A stretch of 64,000 bases of DNA from Streptomyces armeniacus. GTDB lineage: Bacteria > Actinomycetota > Actinomycetes > Streptomycetales > Streptomycetaceae. The translations under genes and the position numbers were made by a program. The notes under the pieces were generated by a model. It was given only the letters and a program-made list of their open reading frames with translations. It ran no database searches and was not told the DNA's origin. This document shows, piece by piece, positions 9,821 through 18,294 of this stretch (its first letter is position 1; each line of letters starts with the position of its first letter). The stretch covers positions 3,649,367-3,713,366 of the forward strand of contig NZ_CP031320.1 in the NCBI RefSeq assembly GCF_003355155.1, given 5' to 3'.

Positions 9821-9885
9821 CCCACGGCGGCCGGTCTCCACCCCCGCGCACGTGACGCGCAGGGGTGGAGACCGGCCGCCGTGGG
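9821..9885. repeat. 65-bp near-perfect palindrome upstream of the APC permease
   Basis: Two exact 24-bp arms (9821-9844 and 9862-9885, the left beginning CCCACGGCGGCCGGTCTCCA) flank a 17-bp centre that itself contains CACGTG inside CGCG repeats. It ends 13 bases before the permease ATG, between two divergent genes, where a terminator would not be expected. In RNA it would fold into a very stable hairpin next to the start codon. Confidence 0.85.
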
Positions 9886-9898
9886 AACGCGTCCTCGC

Positions 9899-11254
9899 AT
9901 GCCGAATCCACCGCAAGCAGAAGCCGCGGCCGCCGACGAGCCGGCCACCCCTCTGAAGCGCGCCATCGGTCCCCGGCTGCTGATCCTGTTCGTCATCGGC
10001 GACATCCTCGGCACCGGCATCTACGCCACCACGGGCAACGTCGCGGGCAAGGTCGGCGGCGCGCTGTGGCTGCCGTTCGCGATCAGCTTCGTGGTCGCGC
10101 TGCTCACCGCCGCGTCGTACGTCGAACTGGTCGGCAAGTACCCGCGTGCGGCGGGCGCCGCGCTCTACACCCAGAAGGCGTTCCGGGTGCCGTTCCTGAC
10201 GTTCATCATCGCGTTCATGGTGATGTGCTCGGGGCTGGCCTCGGCGAGCGCGGCGGCGCGCGCGTTCGGCGGGGACTACCTCCAGGAGTTCGTGGACATC
10301 CCGCCCACGCTCGTCGCCGTCCTGTTCGTCCTCGCGCTCGCCGCGCTCACGCTGCGCGGCGTCTCGGAGTCCGTACGGACGAACGTGGTGCTGACCGTCG
10401 TCGAGGTCACCGGCCTGCTGGTGATCCTGGGCATCGGCGCCTACGCGGTGCTGACCGGCGACGGCGAACCGGCCCGGCTCACCGAGGTCGACACCGGCGG
10501 CACCGGGCACGCGCTGGTCAGCGGCGTACTGGGGGCGACGGCGCTGGCGTTCTTCGCGTACGTCGGCTTCGAGGACTCCGTCAACATGGCCGAGGAGACG
10601 AAGAACCCCGCGCGCACCTTCCCGCGCGCCATCTTCATCGGCGTGACCGTCACCGGCACCGTCTACATCCTGGTGGCGCTGGTCTCCTCGCTGCTGGTGC
10701 CGCCCGGCACGCTGGAGTCCTCGTCGGGGCCGCTGCTGGAGGTCGTGAAGGCGGGCGGCGTGGACTTCCCGCCCAGGCTCTTCGCGCTCATCGCGCTGTT
10801 CGCCGTCTCCAACTCCGCCCTCATCAACATCATGATGGCGTCCCGGCTCGTCTACGGCATGGCCAACGAGCGGGTGCTGCCGCCCGGCATGGGGCGCATC
10901 CTGCCGCACCGGCGCACACCGGTCGCGGGCATCCTCTTCGTCTCGCTGATCGCCGTCGGGCTGGTGTCGACGGGAGAGATCGGCGGTCTCGGGGACACCA
11001 CCTCGTTCCTGCTGCTGTGCGTCTTCTTCGTGGTCAACGTCGCGGTGCTGGTGCTGCGCCGGGACACGGTGGAGCACGCGCACTTCCGTACGCCCACCGC
11101 GCTGCCGGTGCTGGGCGCCGTCACGTCGCTGATCCTGGCCAGCCCGCTCGCGGACCGGGACACGGAGGTCTACGTACGGGCGGGAGTGCTGCTGGCGATC
11201 GGCGTCGGCCTGTGGGTGGTGAACAAGCTCGCGCTGGCGGCCGCGGACCGATGA
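9899..11254 (+). CDS. APC-superfamily amino acid permease
   Basis: This is a 451-residue secondary transporter with about 12 membrane segments. The first carries the family signature LFVIGDILGTGIYATTGNVA, and the segment ending FFAYVGFEDSVNMAEETKNP is the conserved APC motif. The N-terminus (TPLKRAIGPRLL) also fits bacterial amino-acid/cation symporters. The substrate cannot be deduced. The ATG at 9899 lacks a clear ribosome-binding site and lies directly behind the 65-bp palindrome, so its translation may depend on that structure. It is followed by a possible hairpin (TTCACCG 11258-11264 / CGGTGAA 11281-11287). Confidence 0.87.
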   Translation: MPNPPQAEAAAADEPATPLKRAIGPRLLILFVIGDILGTGIYATTGNVAGKVGGALWLPFAISFVVALLTAASYVELVGKYPRAAGAALYTQKAFRVPFLTFIIAFMVMCSGLASASAAARAFGGDYLQEFVDIPPTLVAVLFVLALAALTLRGVSESVRTNVVLTVVEVTGLLVILGIGAYAVLTGDGEPARLTEVDTGGTGHALVSGVLGATALAFFAYVGFEDSVNMAEETKNPARTFPRAIFIGVTVTGTVYILVALVSSLLVPPGTLESSSGPLLEVVKAGGVDFPPRLFALIALFAVSNSALINIMMASRLVYGMANERVLPPGMGRILPHRRTPVAGILFVSLIAVGLVSTGEIGGLGDTTSFLLLCVFFVVNVAVLVLRRDTVEHAHFRTPTALPVLGAVTSLILASPLADRDTEVYVRAGVLLAIGVGLWVVNKLALAAADR

Positions 11255-11317
11255 GTTTTCACCGACGCCACGGTCAGTACCGGTGAAGGCACCGACCGCA
11301 CGGCAGAAGGAGTGGCC

Positions 11318-11722
11318 ATGTCCCCGCACAAGAACCCCCACCTCGGCGGCATCGTCCTGGGCAGCACCGACCCCGAACGGCTCTGGGAGTGGTACCGCAC
11401 GGCGTTCGCGCCCGGGGCCGCGAAGGACGGCGAGATGCTGGGACTCGAGCTGGGCGGCACGTATCTGATCTTCGAGAGCCGCGACGACGTCGCCGCGAAG
11501 GCCGCCGAGCCCGGACGCATCCTCGTCAACTTCGAGGTGGCCGACATCCGCGCCTCCGAGAAGCACCTCGACGAGACGTTGAGCGTGCACTGGATCCGCC
11601 CCGTCACCGACATGGACGGCGAGGTCTTCCTCGCCACCGTCGAGGACCCGGACGGCAACTACATCCAGCTCTACCAGGAGCAGGAGCCGAAGCAGGACCC
11701 GTCCGCCGGCGCCGGGGCGTAG
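11318..11722 (+). CDS. VOC (glyoxalase/bleomycin-resistance fold) protein
   Basis: This 134-residue, single-domain vicinal-oxygen-chelate protein starts with the first beta-alpha unit (GGIVLGSTDPERLWEWYRTA). It ends with the usual closing strand (EVFLATVEDPDGNYIQLYQE), whose glutamate is a typical metal ligand position. The first strand lacks the histidine found in many metal-dependent members, so catalysis is uncertain; it may be a binding protein. The ATG at 11318 has AAGGAG at ideal spacing. The next ORFs follow closely on the same strand. Confidence 0.8.
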   Translation: MSPHKNPHLGGIVLGSTDPERLWEWYRTAFAPGAAKDGEMLGLELGGTYLIFESRDDVAAKAAEPGRILVNFEVADIRASEKHLDETLSVHWIRPVTDMDGEVFLATVEDPDGNYIQLYQEQEPKQDPSAGAGA

Positions 11723-11734
11723 GGAGGGCCGGCC

Positions 11735-11851
11735 ATGCCGACCAGCGACCGCCCCGCGTACCACCGCCGCCGGAGCCGGTACCGGGGCTTACTGACCGGC
11801 CCGCCCCGCGGGCAGGGAGGGCCGCCGGGAGCCGCGGCCGCGCCCGGATGA
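11735..11851 (+). CDS. 38-residue leader ORF with a TTA codon, coupled to the next gene
   Basis: ATG at 11735 has a strong GGGAGGG ribosome-binding site. The frame runs 38 codons and stops at TGA 11849-11851, overlapping the next gene's start in an ATGA junction. Codon 19 is TTA (11789-11791), rare in Streptomyces and read by the bldA tRNA. The peptide is Arg/Pro/Gly-rich with no recognised domain. The arrangement suggests a translated leader that could make the downstream gene dependent on bldA. It could also be a chance ORF: the sequence is not protein-like and no homologue was checked. Confidence 0.45.
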   Translation: MPTSDRPAYHRRRSRYRGLLTGPPRGQGGPPGAAAAPG

Positions 11852-12558
11852 GCGGGCCGGAGGAGACCGAGAGCACCGCGCTGCTGGAGAGGGCGATCGG
11901 CTACGCCCTCTGCAGCGTGCGCACCGTCACCCCCGGGCTGCTGACGCGGGCCACGCCCTGCCGGGGCTGGGACCTGCACAGGCTGCTGCGGCACACGAAC
12001 GACTCCCTCGCCGCCCTGCACGAGGGCATCGACGCCGGGTCCGTGGACCTGGCGCCCGCGGAGGAGCCGTACGGCGATCCGGCCGAGGCGTTCCGTACGC
12101 GCGCCTCGCGCCTGCTCGGCACGTGGTCGGCGCTCCACGCGCCGGGCCCGGACGGCGACTGCGCCGGAGAGCGGCTCGTCGCCGTCGGGGACTGGCCGCT
12201 GACGGCTGCCATCGTCGCCCGTACGGGTGCGCTCGAGATCGCGGTGCACGGCTGGGACATCGCCCAGGCGACCGGGCTGCCCCGGCCGATACCGCCGGCG
12301 CTGGCGACCGAACTGCTGCGTACGGCGCGGCATCTGGTGCCGGAGCCGCGCTACCGGCAGCCGCTGTTCGCGCTGCCGGTCGAGGCACCGCCGTACGCCG
12401 ATCCGAGCGACCGGCTGGTGGCCTTCCTCGGCCGCGATCCGGCGGCGCCGCACGGCCGCGCCGGCGGCAACGGCAGCGCCCACGGCGGGACGGGCGGGCC
12501 GGGCACGGGCCCAGGCACCGGGGGCTCCGGCTCCGGCTCCGGCTCCGGCGGCACGTAG
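11848..12558 (+). CDS. Maleylpyruvate-isomerase/DinB-type mycothiol-dependent family protein
   Basis: This 236-residue protein matches the actinobacterial group annotated as TIGR03086 or mycothiol-dependent maleylpyruvate isomerase-like. The N-terminal helical bundle begins RAIGYALCSVRTVTPGLLTR, followed by ATPCRGWDLHRLLRHTNDSL, whose histidine is the first metal ligand. EIAVHGWDIAQATG near residue 135 supplies the other ligand histidine. The last 40 residues are Gly/Ser/Thr repeats. The substrate is unknown; many members act on mycothiol adducts or are annotated only by fold. Its ATG overlaps the preceding mini-ORF stop. Confidence 0.8.
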   Translation: MSGPEETESTALLERAIGYALCSVRTVTPGLLTRATPCRGWDLHRLLRHTNDSLAALHEGIDAGSVDLAPAEEPYGDPAEAFRTRASRLLGTWSALHAPGPDGDCAGERLVAVGDWPLTAAIVARTGALEIAVHGWDIAQATGLPRPIPPALATELLRTARHLVPEPRYRQPLFALPVEAPPYADPSDRLVAFLGRDPAAPHGRAGGNGSAHGGTGGPGTGPGTGGSGSGSGSGGT

Positions 12559-12559
12559 C

Positions 12560-12588
12560 GGTCCGGGCGCGGCCCTCGCGCCCGGACC
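12560..12588. terminator. Bidirectional hairpin terminator
   Basis: A perfect 12-bp stem (GGTCCGGGCGCG / CGCGCCCGGACC, 5-nt loop) lies between the convergent isomerase-like and RpiR genes. Confidence 0.8.
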
Positions 12589-12635
12589 ACCCCCGCCCGC
12601 GCGCTCCGGCCCCGCCCTCCGCCCCCGAACCGTCC

Positions 12636-13481
12636 TCACTCCACGAACAGCGCCCGCTCCGCCGCCCGCGCGTCGAAGTCCTCCAGTCGCGCCTGCGCGT
12701 CCGGCAGCCCGTCGCACATCGCCTCCAGCAGCACCCGTGCCAGCAGCATCGGCGCGCACGCCGTGTCGAACGCCAGCCCCCTGCCCACGGCCGCCGGCAG
12801 CAGCACGTCCGCCGGATGCGCCACCGGTGCGAACGCGCTGTCCGCCACCGTCACGACCCGCAGCCCCGCGCCCCGCGCGTGGTCCAGCGCGGCCACGGTC
12901 TCGCGCGGGTAGCGGGGCAGCGCGAAGCACAGCAGCGCGGTCGCCCCGGCCCGTACGGCGGCGTCGACACGGTCGCCGAGCATCGAGCCGCCCTCGTCGA
13001 GGAGCCGTACGTCGGGGTGCACCTTGGCGGCGAAGTACGCGAAGCCTCGCGCCTGGGCGGAGGCGGCGCGCAGCCCCAGTACGGGCAGGGCGGGCGAGGC
13101 GGCGAGCAGCCGTCCGGCGCGTTCCACGGGAGTGGGGTCGGCAAGCAGCGCGGCAAGGTCGCGGAGGTTGTCGATCTCGGCGAGGACGGCCTGCTGGTAC
13201 TCGTTGCCCGGCTCGGCGCCGCCGCCCGCCTCCTGGGCCGCCGCCTCGGCGGGCATGTCCCGCAGGTGCCGGCGCAGCGCCGGGTAGCCGTCGAAGCCGA
13301 GCGCCACGGCGAACCGGGTCACGGACGGCTGGCTCACCCCGGCCAGCTCCGCCAGCTCCACGCTGGACAGGAACGGCGCGTCGGACGCGCGCCGCACCAT
13401 GCAGTGGGCGATGCGCCGCTGCGCGGGCGTCAGCCGGTGCCCCTCGAACAGCTGCAGCAACCGCCCGCTCGCGCCGGTCAT
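12636..13481 (-). CDS. MurR/RpiR-family transcriptional regulator
   Basis: The 281 residues combine an N-terminal helix-turn-helix (about 1-75; SSVELAELAGVSQPSVTRFA is the recognition motif) with a SIS sugar-phosphate-binding domain (about 110-260; LPVLGLRAASAQARGFAYF and GATALLCFALPRYPRETV). Such proteins sense phosphosugars or related metabolites and usually repress adjacent catabolic genes. No sugar gene adjoins it here, so the target is open. The ribosome-binding site before 13481 is weak. Confidence 0.88.
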   Translation of the reverse strand: MTGASGRLLQLFEGHRLTPAQRRIAHCMVRRASDAPFLSSVELAELAGVSQPSVTRFAVALGFDGYPALRRHLRDMPAEAAAQEAGGGAEPGNEYQQAVLAEIDNLRDLAALLADPTPVERAGRLLAASPALPVLGLRAASAQARGFAYFAAKVHPDVRLLDEGGSMLGDRVDAAVRAGATALLCFALPRYPRETVAALDHARGAGLRVVTVADSAFAPVAHPADVLLPAAVGRGLAFDTACAPMLLARVLLEAMCDGLPDAQARLEDFDARAAERALFVE

Positions 13482-13653
13482 GGCGCCACCACCGTCCCGT
13501 CGTTCGCCCCGCCCGTACCGTCACCACGGAATCTTTCACCGCGCTCCGACTCTGCATGACGCTATACAGACGGGGCAACCCGGTGCCGCCGCCCGCAGCG
13601 ATAGGGGGGTTAACTCCACTGTCCGCCCCGCCCCGCGTTCGTATCGTGGTCGC

Positions 13654-14088
13654 ATGGATACTCGCGACCCGGAGTTGAAGAAGGACCTCGACGCGACCTT
13701 GCAGACACGCAAGGAGCTCGGGACTGAGTACGAGTCGGAGCTGGTCGAGTCCTTCCTCGAGAAGCTCGACCAGTCGGTCGACCGGCGCGTCCGGCGGCAG
13801 CTCGCGGAGCAGCAGATGGTCGTCGCGCGGGGCGTCAACCCCCGCCCCCAGCAGCGGACGCAGGCGCAGTCCGGGTTCTCGGACGGGATCGGCGCGCGTC
13901 TCGGGCTGGCCGTGGCCTCGCTCGTCCTGGCCATCCCGCTGTCCGCGATCGCGGCGGTCAACGCCGGCAACACGGGGCTGCTGGTGTGCTGGGGCTCGAT
14001 CGTCGCCGTCAACGCGCTCCAGGCGAGCCGCTCGTGGTTCGACACCGGCGACCGCCGGGAGCGGAAGCAGACGAGCGACTGGGACTGA
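13654..14088 (+). CDS. Small conserved-type membrane protein
   Basis: This protein has 144 residues. A charged, helical first half (residues 1-75, DPELKKDLDATLQTRKELG then FLEKLDQSVDRRVRRQLAEQ) is probably a coiled coil. Two membrane segments follow (about 81-105 and 109-128) with a short charged tail. I recognise the layout from actinobacterial proteins of unknown function but assign none. It starts at ATG 13654. Confidence 0.7.
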   Translation: MDTRDPELKKDLDATLQTRKELGTEYESELVESFLEKLDQSVDRRVRRQLAEQQMVVARGVNPRPQQRTQAQSGFSDGIGARLGLAVASLVLAIPLSAIAAVNAGNTGLLVCWGSIVAVNALQASRSWFDTGDRRERKQTSDWD

Positions 14089-14129
14089 GCACGCGGCCGC
14101 GGCACCGGCCGCAGCCCCGCCCCCTGTCC

Positions 14130-14291
14130 CTGTCCCCTATACACATCCCCTATCCCGTACGCCGTCTTCGGCCTGGAAACAAAAAACACCGCGGTGTACC
14201 CTCTGCGGCCGCTGGTGTTTGAAGTGACCTCGCACCCCGAGCCATGACACCCAGGCCTGCGTCGGCACGGCCAGTGGTGTATAAGAGCCAG
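14130..14291. mobile_element. Possible relic element with Tn5-like terminal sequences
   Basis: The left border CTGTCCCCTATACACATCC (14130-14148) and the reverse complement of the right border at 14273-14291 (CTGGCTCTTATACACCACT) each match the Tn5 mosaic end CTGTCTCTTATACACATCT, the left at 16 of 19 positions. They point outward in transposon orientation and enclose 162 bp with no gene. No 9-bp target duplication is visible, so this may be a decayed miniature element or chance. Confidence 0.3.
14182..14220 (-). terminator. Rho-independent terminator with U-tract
   Basis: Read leftward, AAACACCAGCGG pairs with CCGCGGTGTTT (one bulged base) and is followed directly by a run of T (TTTTTTG). A true U-tract is unusual in such GC-rich DNA. 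It lies downstream of the leftward gene ending at 14325. Confidence 0.65.
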
Positions 14292-14298
14292 CCGCCCC

Positions 14299-14333
14299 AG
14301 CGAGTAGCCCCGCCCCCGGCGGGGCTACTCGCT
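14299..14333. terminator. Perfect 16-bp hairpin over the stop of the peptidoglycan-binding gene
   Basis: AGCGAGTAGCCCCGCC (14299-14314) and its exact complement (14318-14333) are separated by three bases. The stem includes the TAG stop at 14327-14325. Confidence 0.8.
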
Positions 14334-16667
14334 GCGGGCGCCGTCCACTTCCGCCACCCGCTTCTGCGGCTCCTCCGGAGCCGTCTTGCGGAGGGCCATG
14401 AGCATCGCCGCCGCCGCGTGCTTCGGGGTCATCTTGACCGTCCCCGCGCCGCCTTCGATGACCACATTGTCGAACGCCGTCCCGTACGTCTCCTGCAGCG
14501 CCTCAGGGTCTATCACCGGCTGGAGCGAGTCGCCCCCCGGCTGCATCGTCAGGAACTTGCCGATCGTCTTCTCGCTGAACGGCACTTCCTCGTCACCGGC
14601 CTTCAGCCACACCCAGCCCGACATCGCGGTCTTGCCGAAGCCGTTGACGGCGGCCTGGATCTCCTTCTCGCCGATCTTCGGCTGCTGCGTGCTGACGGGC
14701 AGACTGATCGGCGTGTTCTTGCCGGTGGCGGCGCGTTCGCGGTACGCGTCCTCGATCGCCGCCGACGCCTTGACCACGTCAACGCCCTTGTGCGGCTTGC
14801 CCGGCACGCCGACGGCCTTGCCGTTGGTGAACTTGACCATGCCGTCCTCGGGCTGCCCGCCGCCCGTCTCGGTGGAGATGGCGGTCAGCTCCGCTTCGAG
14901 CTTCTCCTGGTCGACCTCGACCGCCGCGTCGGCCTCGCGGCTGCCGCCGAGGAGGGAGCCGATGACGGAGACGGGGTTGTAGTCGCGGCCCGCGGCGTTC
15001 CGTACGGTCGCCTCGGTGTCGATGGTCAGCCCGGCCACACTCGGCTTGAGCTGGCTCTTCTTGCCTTCGGCGACCACCGTCAGCGGCGCGGTGCCGCGGT
15101 CGCCGAGCGCCTTGTCCAGCGCGTCGACGGCCGCCTGCCGCTCCTTGCCGCCGATGTCGACGCCGAGGACGGTGGTGCCGTTCGGGACGTCGGCGTGGTC
15201 GAGGAGCAGACCGGCGCCGTACGCGAGGCCCAGCACGCCGACCAGGCCCACTCCGACGAGCACCAGCTTGGACCGCCCCTTGGCGGCGGGCCGTTCGTCG
15301 TCGCGGTCACCTCGGTCGCCGCGGTCCCGGACGTCGCCGGTGCCCGCGGGCGGTGCGGCAGGGCCGGACGGGCCCGCGGAGAAGCCGCCACCCTCGGAGG
15401 AGGGCAGCCGGGGGATGCCGCTCACGAGCGTGTCGCTGGCGATGCGTTCGCCGTCACCGCCCTGACCGCCCGGGCCACTCGGGCCACTCGGGCCACCCAG
15501 ACCACCGGCGCCGCCGGGACCACCCGGGCCGCCCTCACCGGCGTCGGGCACGCCCGGCGCGCCCTGCGGCCCCGGCCCCGAGCCCTGCGTGTAGAGCGAG
15601 GACACCGGCCCCTCGGGGCCGAACGCCGAGTGCCCGGTGCCGAGTCCGAGAGTCGAGCTGGCGGGCGGCTCCCCGTCCGGCGCGCCCGGAGCGCCCGGGG
15701 GCGGACCGCCCGGCGGCGGGCCGAGCGGCATGTCGCCGTTCGCCGGGCCGGTGGTCGGGCCGACGGGCCGGGGCGGCCCCATCGTGCCGGAGGGCTGGCC
15801 GGGCGGCGGGACCGCGCCGGGCACGCCCGGCACGGGGCCGGTGGGCGGGCCGCCCTGCGTGCCGTCCGCCAGATCGGAGATGGCGCTGTACGGGATGCCC
15901 GCGGATGTGTCCTCGCCGCCGGGCCCGACGGCGGGGAAGCCGTCGGGCGGGGTGTCGGGGTGATCCTGGTACGGGTGCTGGTACGGGTCGAGGTGCTGCT
16001 GCTCGTCGTGGGGCTCGCGGCCCGCGGGCGCGTCCGTGAAGTACGGCAGGTCCGTACGGCCACCGGCTCCAGGTACGCCGGGCGTGCCGCCCGTGTCCGG
16101 GCCGGGGTCGGGCTCCGGCTTCGGCGCCTTGCGCGGCGCGAACCAGTCGCTCGTCCCCTTGCTGAACTCGCCGCCGGAACCACCGGCTCCACCGGAACTG
16201 CCCGACCCTCCGGAACCACCGGCTCCGCCGGACCCGCCCGGACCGCCGGAACCCCCGCCGTCCTGCGCGCCGTCGGAACCGCCGCCCGACATCGAAGCCG
16301 CGGCCCCGGCCGCGCCCGCGCCCGCGGTCGCCGCCGCGCCGTCCGCGCCCGGAGCGCCGGGGCGCTCCTCGGCGGAGCCGCCCTCGCCTACGGGCGTACG
16401 CATCACGACGGGTGGAATCGGCCGGGATCCGGGGATGTTGATGCGGATCCGGGTGGTCAGCGTCGTCTCGGTCTTCGGCTCACCCTTGCCGCCCTTGCCG
16501 GACTTGCCCGGCTTGTCGGAACGGGCCTCGGGATCCGGCCCCGTGGCCGCCTGGTCCGCCGGCCCCGAGGGCACGTCAGCGGAGCCGTACGGCTCGGTGC
16601 CCGGGGGGTACGCGGGACCGCCGCGCCCGTTGGGCCCGGAGGACGAACTGTCAGTTTCACGGCTCAA
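14325..16667 (-). CDS. Membrane-anchored peptidoglycan-binding-domain protein with long disordered N-terminus
   Basis: This protein has 780 residues. Residues 1-455 are almost entirely Gly/Pro/Ser/Ala, with stretches resembling collagen-type Gly-X-Y repeats. One membrane segment follows at about 463-486 (KLVLVGVGLVGVLGLAYGAG). The outer part, about 487-760, resembles the putative peptidoglycan-binding repeat (PF12229 type, GVDIGGKERQAAVDALDKAL and later units) usually paired with a VanW domain, which is absent here. The predicted topology leaves the long disordered part in the cytoplasm. TTG at 16667 follows GGGAG. A role in wall attachment or envelope growth is inferred. Confidence 0.75.
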   Translation of the reverse strand: MSRETDSSSSGPNGRGGPAYPPGTEPYGSADVPSGPADQAATGPDPEARSDKPGKSGKGGKGEPKTETTLTTRIRINIPGSRPIPPVVMRTPVGEGGSAEERPGAPGADGAAATAGAGAAGAAASMSGGGSDGAQDGGGSGGPGGSGGAGGSGGSGSSGGAGGSGGEFSKGTSDWFAPRKAPKPEPDPGPDTGGTPGVPGAGGRTDLPYFTDAPAGREPHDEQQHLDPYQHPYQDHPDTPPDGFPAVGPGGEDTSAGIPYSAISDLADGTQGGPPTGPVPGVPGAVPPPGQPSGTMGPPRPVGPTTGPANGDMPLGPPPGGPPPGAPGAPDGEPPASSTLGLGTGHSAFGPEGPVSSLYTQGSGPGPQGAPGVPDAGEGGPGGPGGAGGLGGPSGPSGPGGQGGDGERIASDTLVSGIPRLPSSEGGGFSAGPSGPAAPPAGTGDVRDRGDRGDRDDERPAAKGRSKLVLVGVGLVGVLGLAYGAGLLLDHADVPNGTTVLGVDIGGKERQAAVDALDKALGDRGTAPLTVVAEGKKSQLKPSVAGLTIDTEATVRNAAGRDYNPVSVIGSLLGGSREADAAVEVDQEKLEAELTAISTETGGGQPEDGMVKFTNGKAVGVPGKPHKGVDVVKASAAIEDAYRERAATGKNTPISLPVSTQQPKIGEKEIQAAVNGFGKTAMSGWVWLKAGDEEVPFSEKTIGKFLTMQPGGDSLQPVIDPEALQETYGTAFDNVVIEGGAGTVKMTPKHAAAAMLMALRKTAPEEPQKRVAEVDGARSE

Positions 16668-16808
16668 AGCAGGTTCTCCCGGTTGGATTCGCCGCCGTCA
16701 TGATTGTCCGAAAGCGGCTCGCCGGCGCGCACCACCATACTTGGGGCCGCCGACACCGGCCCGTGGACCACTGAATCGCCACATCAGCGGGTGCGCCGGC
16801 CGATGGTC

Positions 16809-17174
16809 TCAGCGGCCCTTGTCCGCTGGCACCGGCACCGCGGGCAGAGCGAGCGTGGCACAGATCACAGCGATGAGCATCCCGCCGAACAGGAAGACAT
16901 ACGACCCGAGTCCGGTACCGAACACGAAGTCGCCCTCCGGCCGCGGCATGGTCATCAGCACCACCGCCACCAGCCAGCCGGCCGCCGGAACGGCAGCGCC
17001 CGCCTTGCCCCGGGTCAGCTGCGCGCCGCCCCAGAACAGCCCGGCGGCACCGGCGAGCGCCAACGGCACGCCCCCCGCGGCCCATCCGGCCTGTACGAGC
17101 GCGCCCGCGGCGCCGGTCAGCAGGCCGAGGACGGCCAGCGCGACGTAGACGGGAACGCGGTGCCGGGCGGTCAC
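16809..17174 (-). CDS. Small four-helix membrane protein next to mshB
   Basis: This 121-residue protein has four predicted membrane segments (about 8-27, 33-50, 61-77, 90-112) and almost no soluble part. It starts with GTG inside the mshB stop (GTGA overlap), so it is translated together with mshB. I associate such proteins with the DUF6113 group that accompanies mshB in Streptomyces; that is from memory. Its function is unknown; the coupling suggests a link with mycothiol metabolism or simply shared expression. Confidence 0.75.
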   Translation of the reverse strand: MTARHRVPVYVALAVLGLLTGAAGALVQAGWAAGGVPLALAGAAGLFWGGAQLTRGKAGAAVPAAGWLVAVVLMTMPRPEGDFVFGTGLGSYVFLFGGMLIAVICATLALPAVPVPADKGR

Positions 17175-18064
17175 GACGCCGCCGCCCAGGCGAAGAGGTC
17201 GCCGGCGGGGGCACCTTCGGGTGCGGGTTCACCCGCGAGACGGTAGTGCTCCGCACCGAAGAGCGGCTGCCCCAGATCATTCGAAAGTGCGAAAAAAGCG
17301 CCCTCCACGGCGATCTGGGACACATGTGCCCGCATTGCCGCGGCCTTGGCCGCGGCGAAGCGTTCGCCGCCGTCCACGATCACCGCGACCTCCGTGTCGT
17401 TCACCACACCCGGAATGTCCGCGGTGTCCACGATGCCGGGGAACGGGAGATCCGCGCCCAACTCCCTGAGCGCGGCGAGTCCCTCGTCCACCGCGGAGCG
17501 CGCCACGCAGTTCCAGTACGTGCGCGCGACCGCGTGCGGGGCGCCTGCCTCCGGGCGGTGGCCGGGATCGGCGGCGAGCTCCGCGGCCCGCATGGCGACG
17601 CGGTGGGCCTGGATGTGGTCGGGGTGGCCGTAGCCGCCGTCCGGGTCGTATGTGACCAGCACCTGCGGCCGTACTTCGCGGACCACCTCGGCGAGCGGCG
17701 CGGCCGCCTCGTCCACGGGTGCCTGCCAGAAGCAGCCCGGGTGCGCGTTCTGCGGGGCGCCCATCATGCCGGAGTCGCGGTAGCGCCCGGGGCCGCCCAG
17801 GAAGCGGTGGTCCGTGACGCCCAGCTCCCGCATCGCGGCGGCCAGTTCGCCGACGCGGTGCGGGCCGAGGGCATCCTCGCGGTCCGGCGCGAGATGCGCC
17901 AGCTCCGCGGGGATCACCTCGCCCTCCTCGCCGAGCGTGCACGTCACCAGGGTGACGAGGGCGCCCTCGGCCGCGTACTTGGCCATGGTGGCGCCGTTGT
18001 TGATCGACTCGTCGTCCGGGTGCGCGTGCACGAACAGCAGACGGCGGTCGGGGACATCGGTCAT
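17171..18064 (-). CDS. mshB: N-acetyl-GlcN-inositol deacetylase of mycothiol synthesis
   Basis: MshB removes acetyl from GlcNAc-myo-inositol, a step in making mycothiol, the main actinobacterial thiol. The protein has 297 residues, as usual for the family. The PIG-L/LmbE-type zinc site is clear: HAHPDDES near the N-terminus (His15, Asp18) and GYGHPDH at 144-150 (His147). [16 protein letters not shown] is also characteristic. The start at 18064 fits the family N-terminus. It is followed by the coupled small membrane protein. Confidence 0.94.
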   Translation of the reverse strand: MTDVPDRRLLFVHAHPDDESINNGATMAKYAAEGALVTLVTCTLGEEGEVIPAELAHLAPDREDALGPHRVGELAAAMRELGVTDHRFLGGPGRYRDSGMMGAPQNAHPGCFWQAPVDEAAAPLAEVVREVRPQVLVTYDPDGGYGHPDHIQAHRVAMRAAELAADPGHRPEAGAPHAVARTYWNCVARSAVDEGLAALRELGADLPFPGIVDTADIPGVVNDTEVAVIVDGGERFAAAKAAAMRAHVSQIAVEGAFFALSNDLGQPLFGAEHYRLAGEPAPEGAPAGDLFAWAAAS

Positions 18065-18099
18065 GCCCCGACCTTACGACGGCTCCGCGCCCGCGGGCG

Positions 18100-18294
18100 T
18101 CAGAAGCTGATGTCCTCGATCATGTTCGCGACGTTCGTCGACAGGTCCTCGATGGACGGGGCGAACGACGTGCTCGCGAGGTAGAAGCCCAGCAGCACGC
18201 ACACGAGGGCGTGCCCTCCCTTGAGGCCCGACTTCTTGACAAGCAGGAAGACGATGATCGCCAGCAGCACCACCGCCGAAATCGAAAGCGCCAC
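18100..18294 (-). CDS. Small membrane protein (64 residues)
   Basis: GTG at 18294 has AGGAGG upstream. The peptide has two hydrophobic helices (residues 2-19 and 27-43) separated by KKSGLKGGH, with an acidic C-terminus (SIEDLSTNVANMIEDISF). I recall similar short proteins at this position in Streptomyces, beside the S9 peptidase gene and upstream of mshB; their function is unknown. Confidence 0.75.
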   Translation of the reverse strand: MALSISAVVLLAIIVFLLVKKSGLKGGHALVCVLLGFYLASTSFAPSIEDLSTNVANMIEDISF

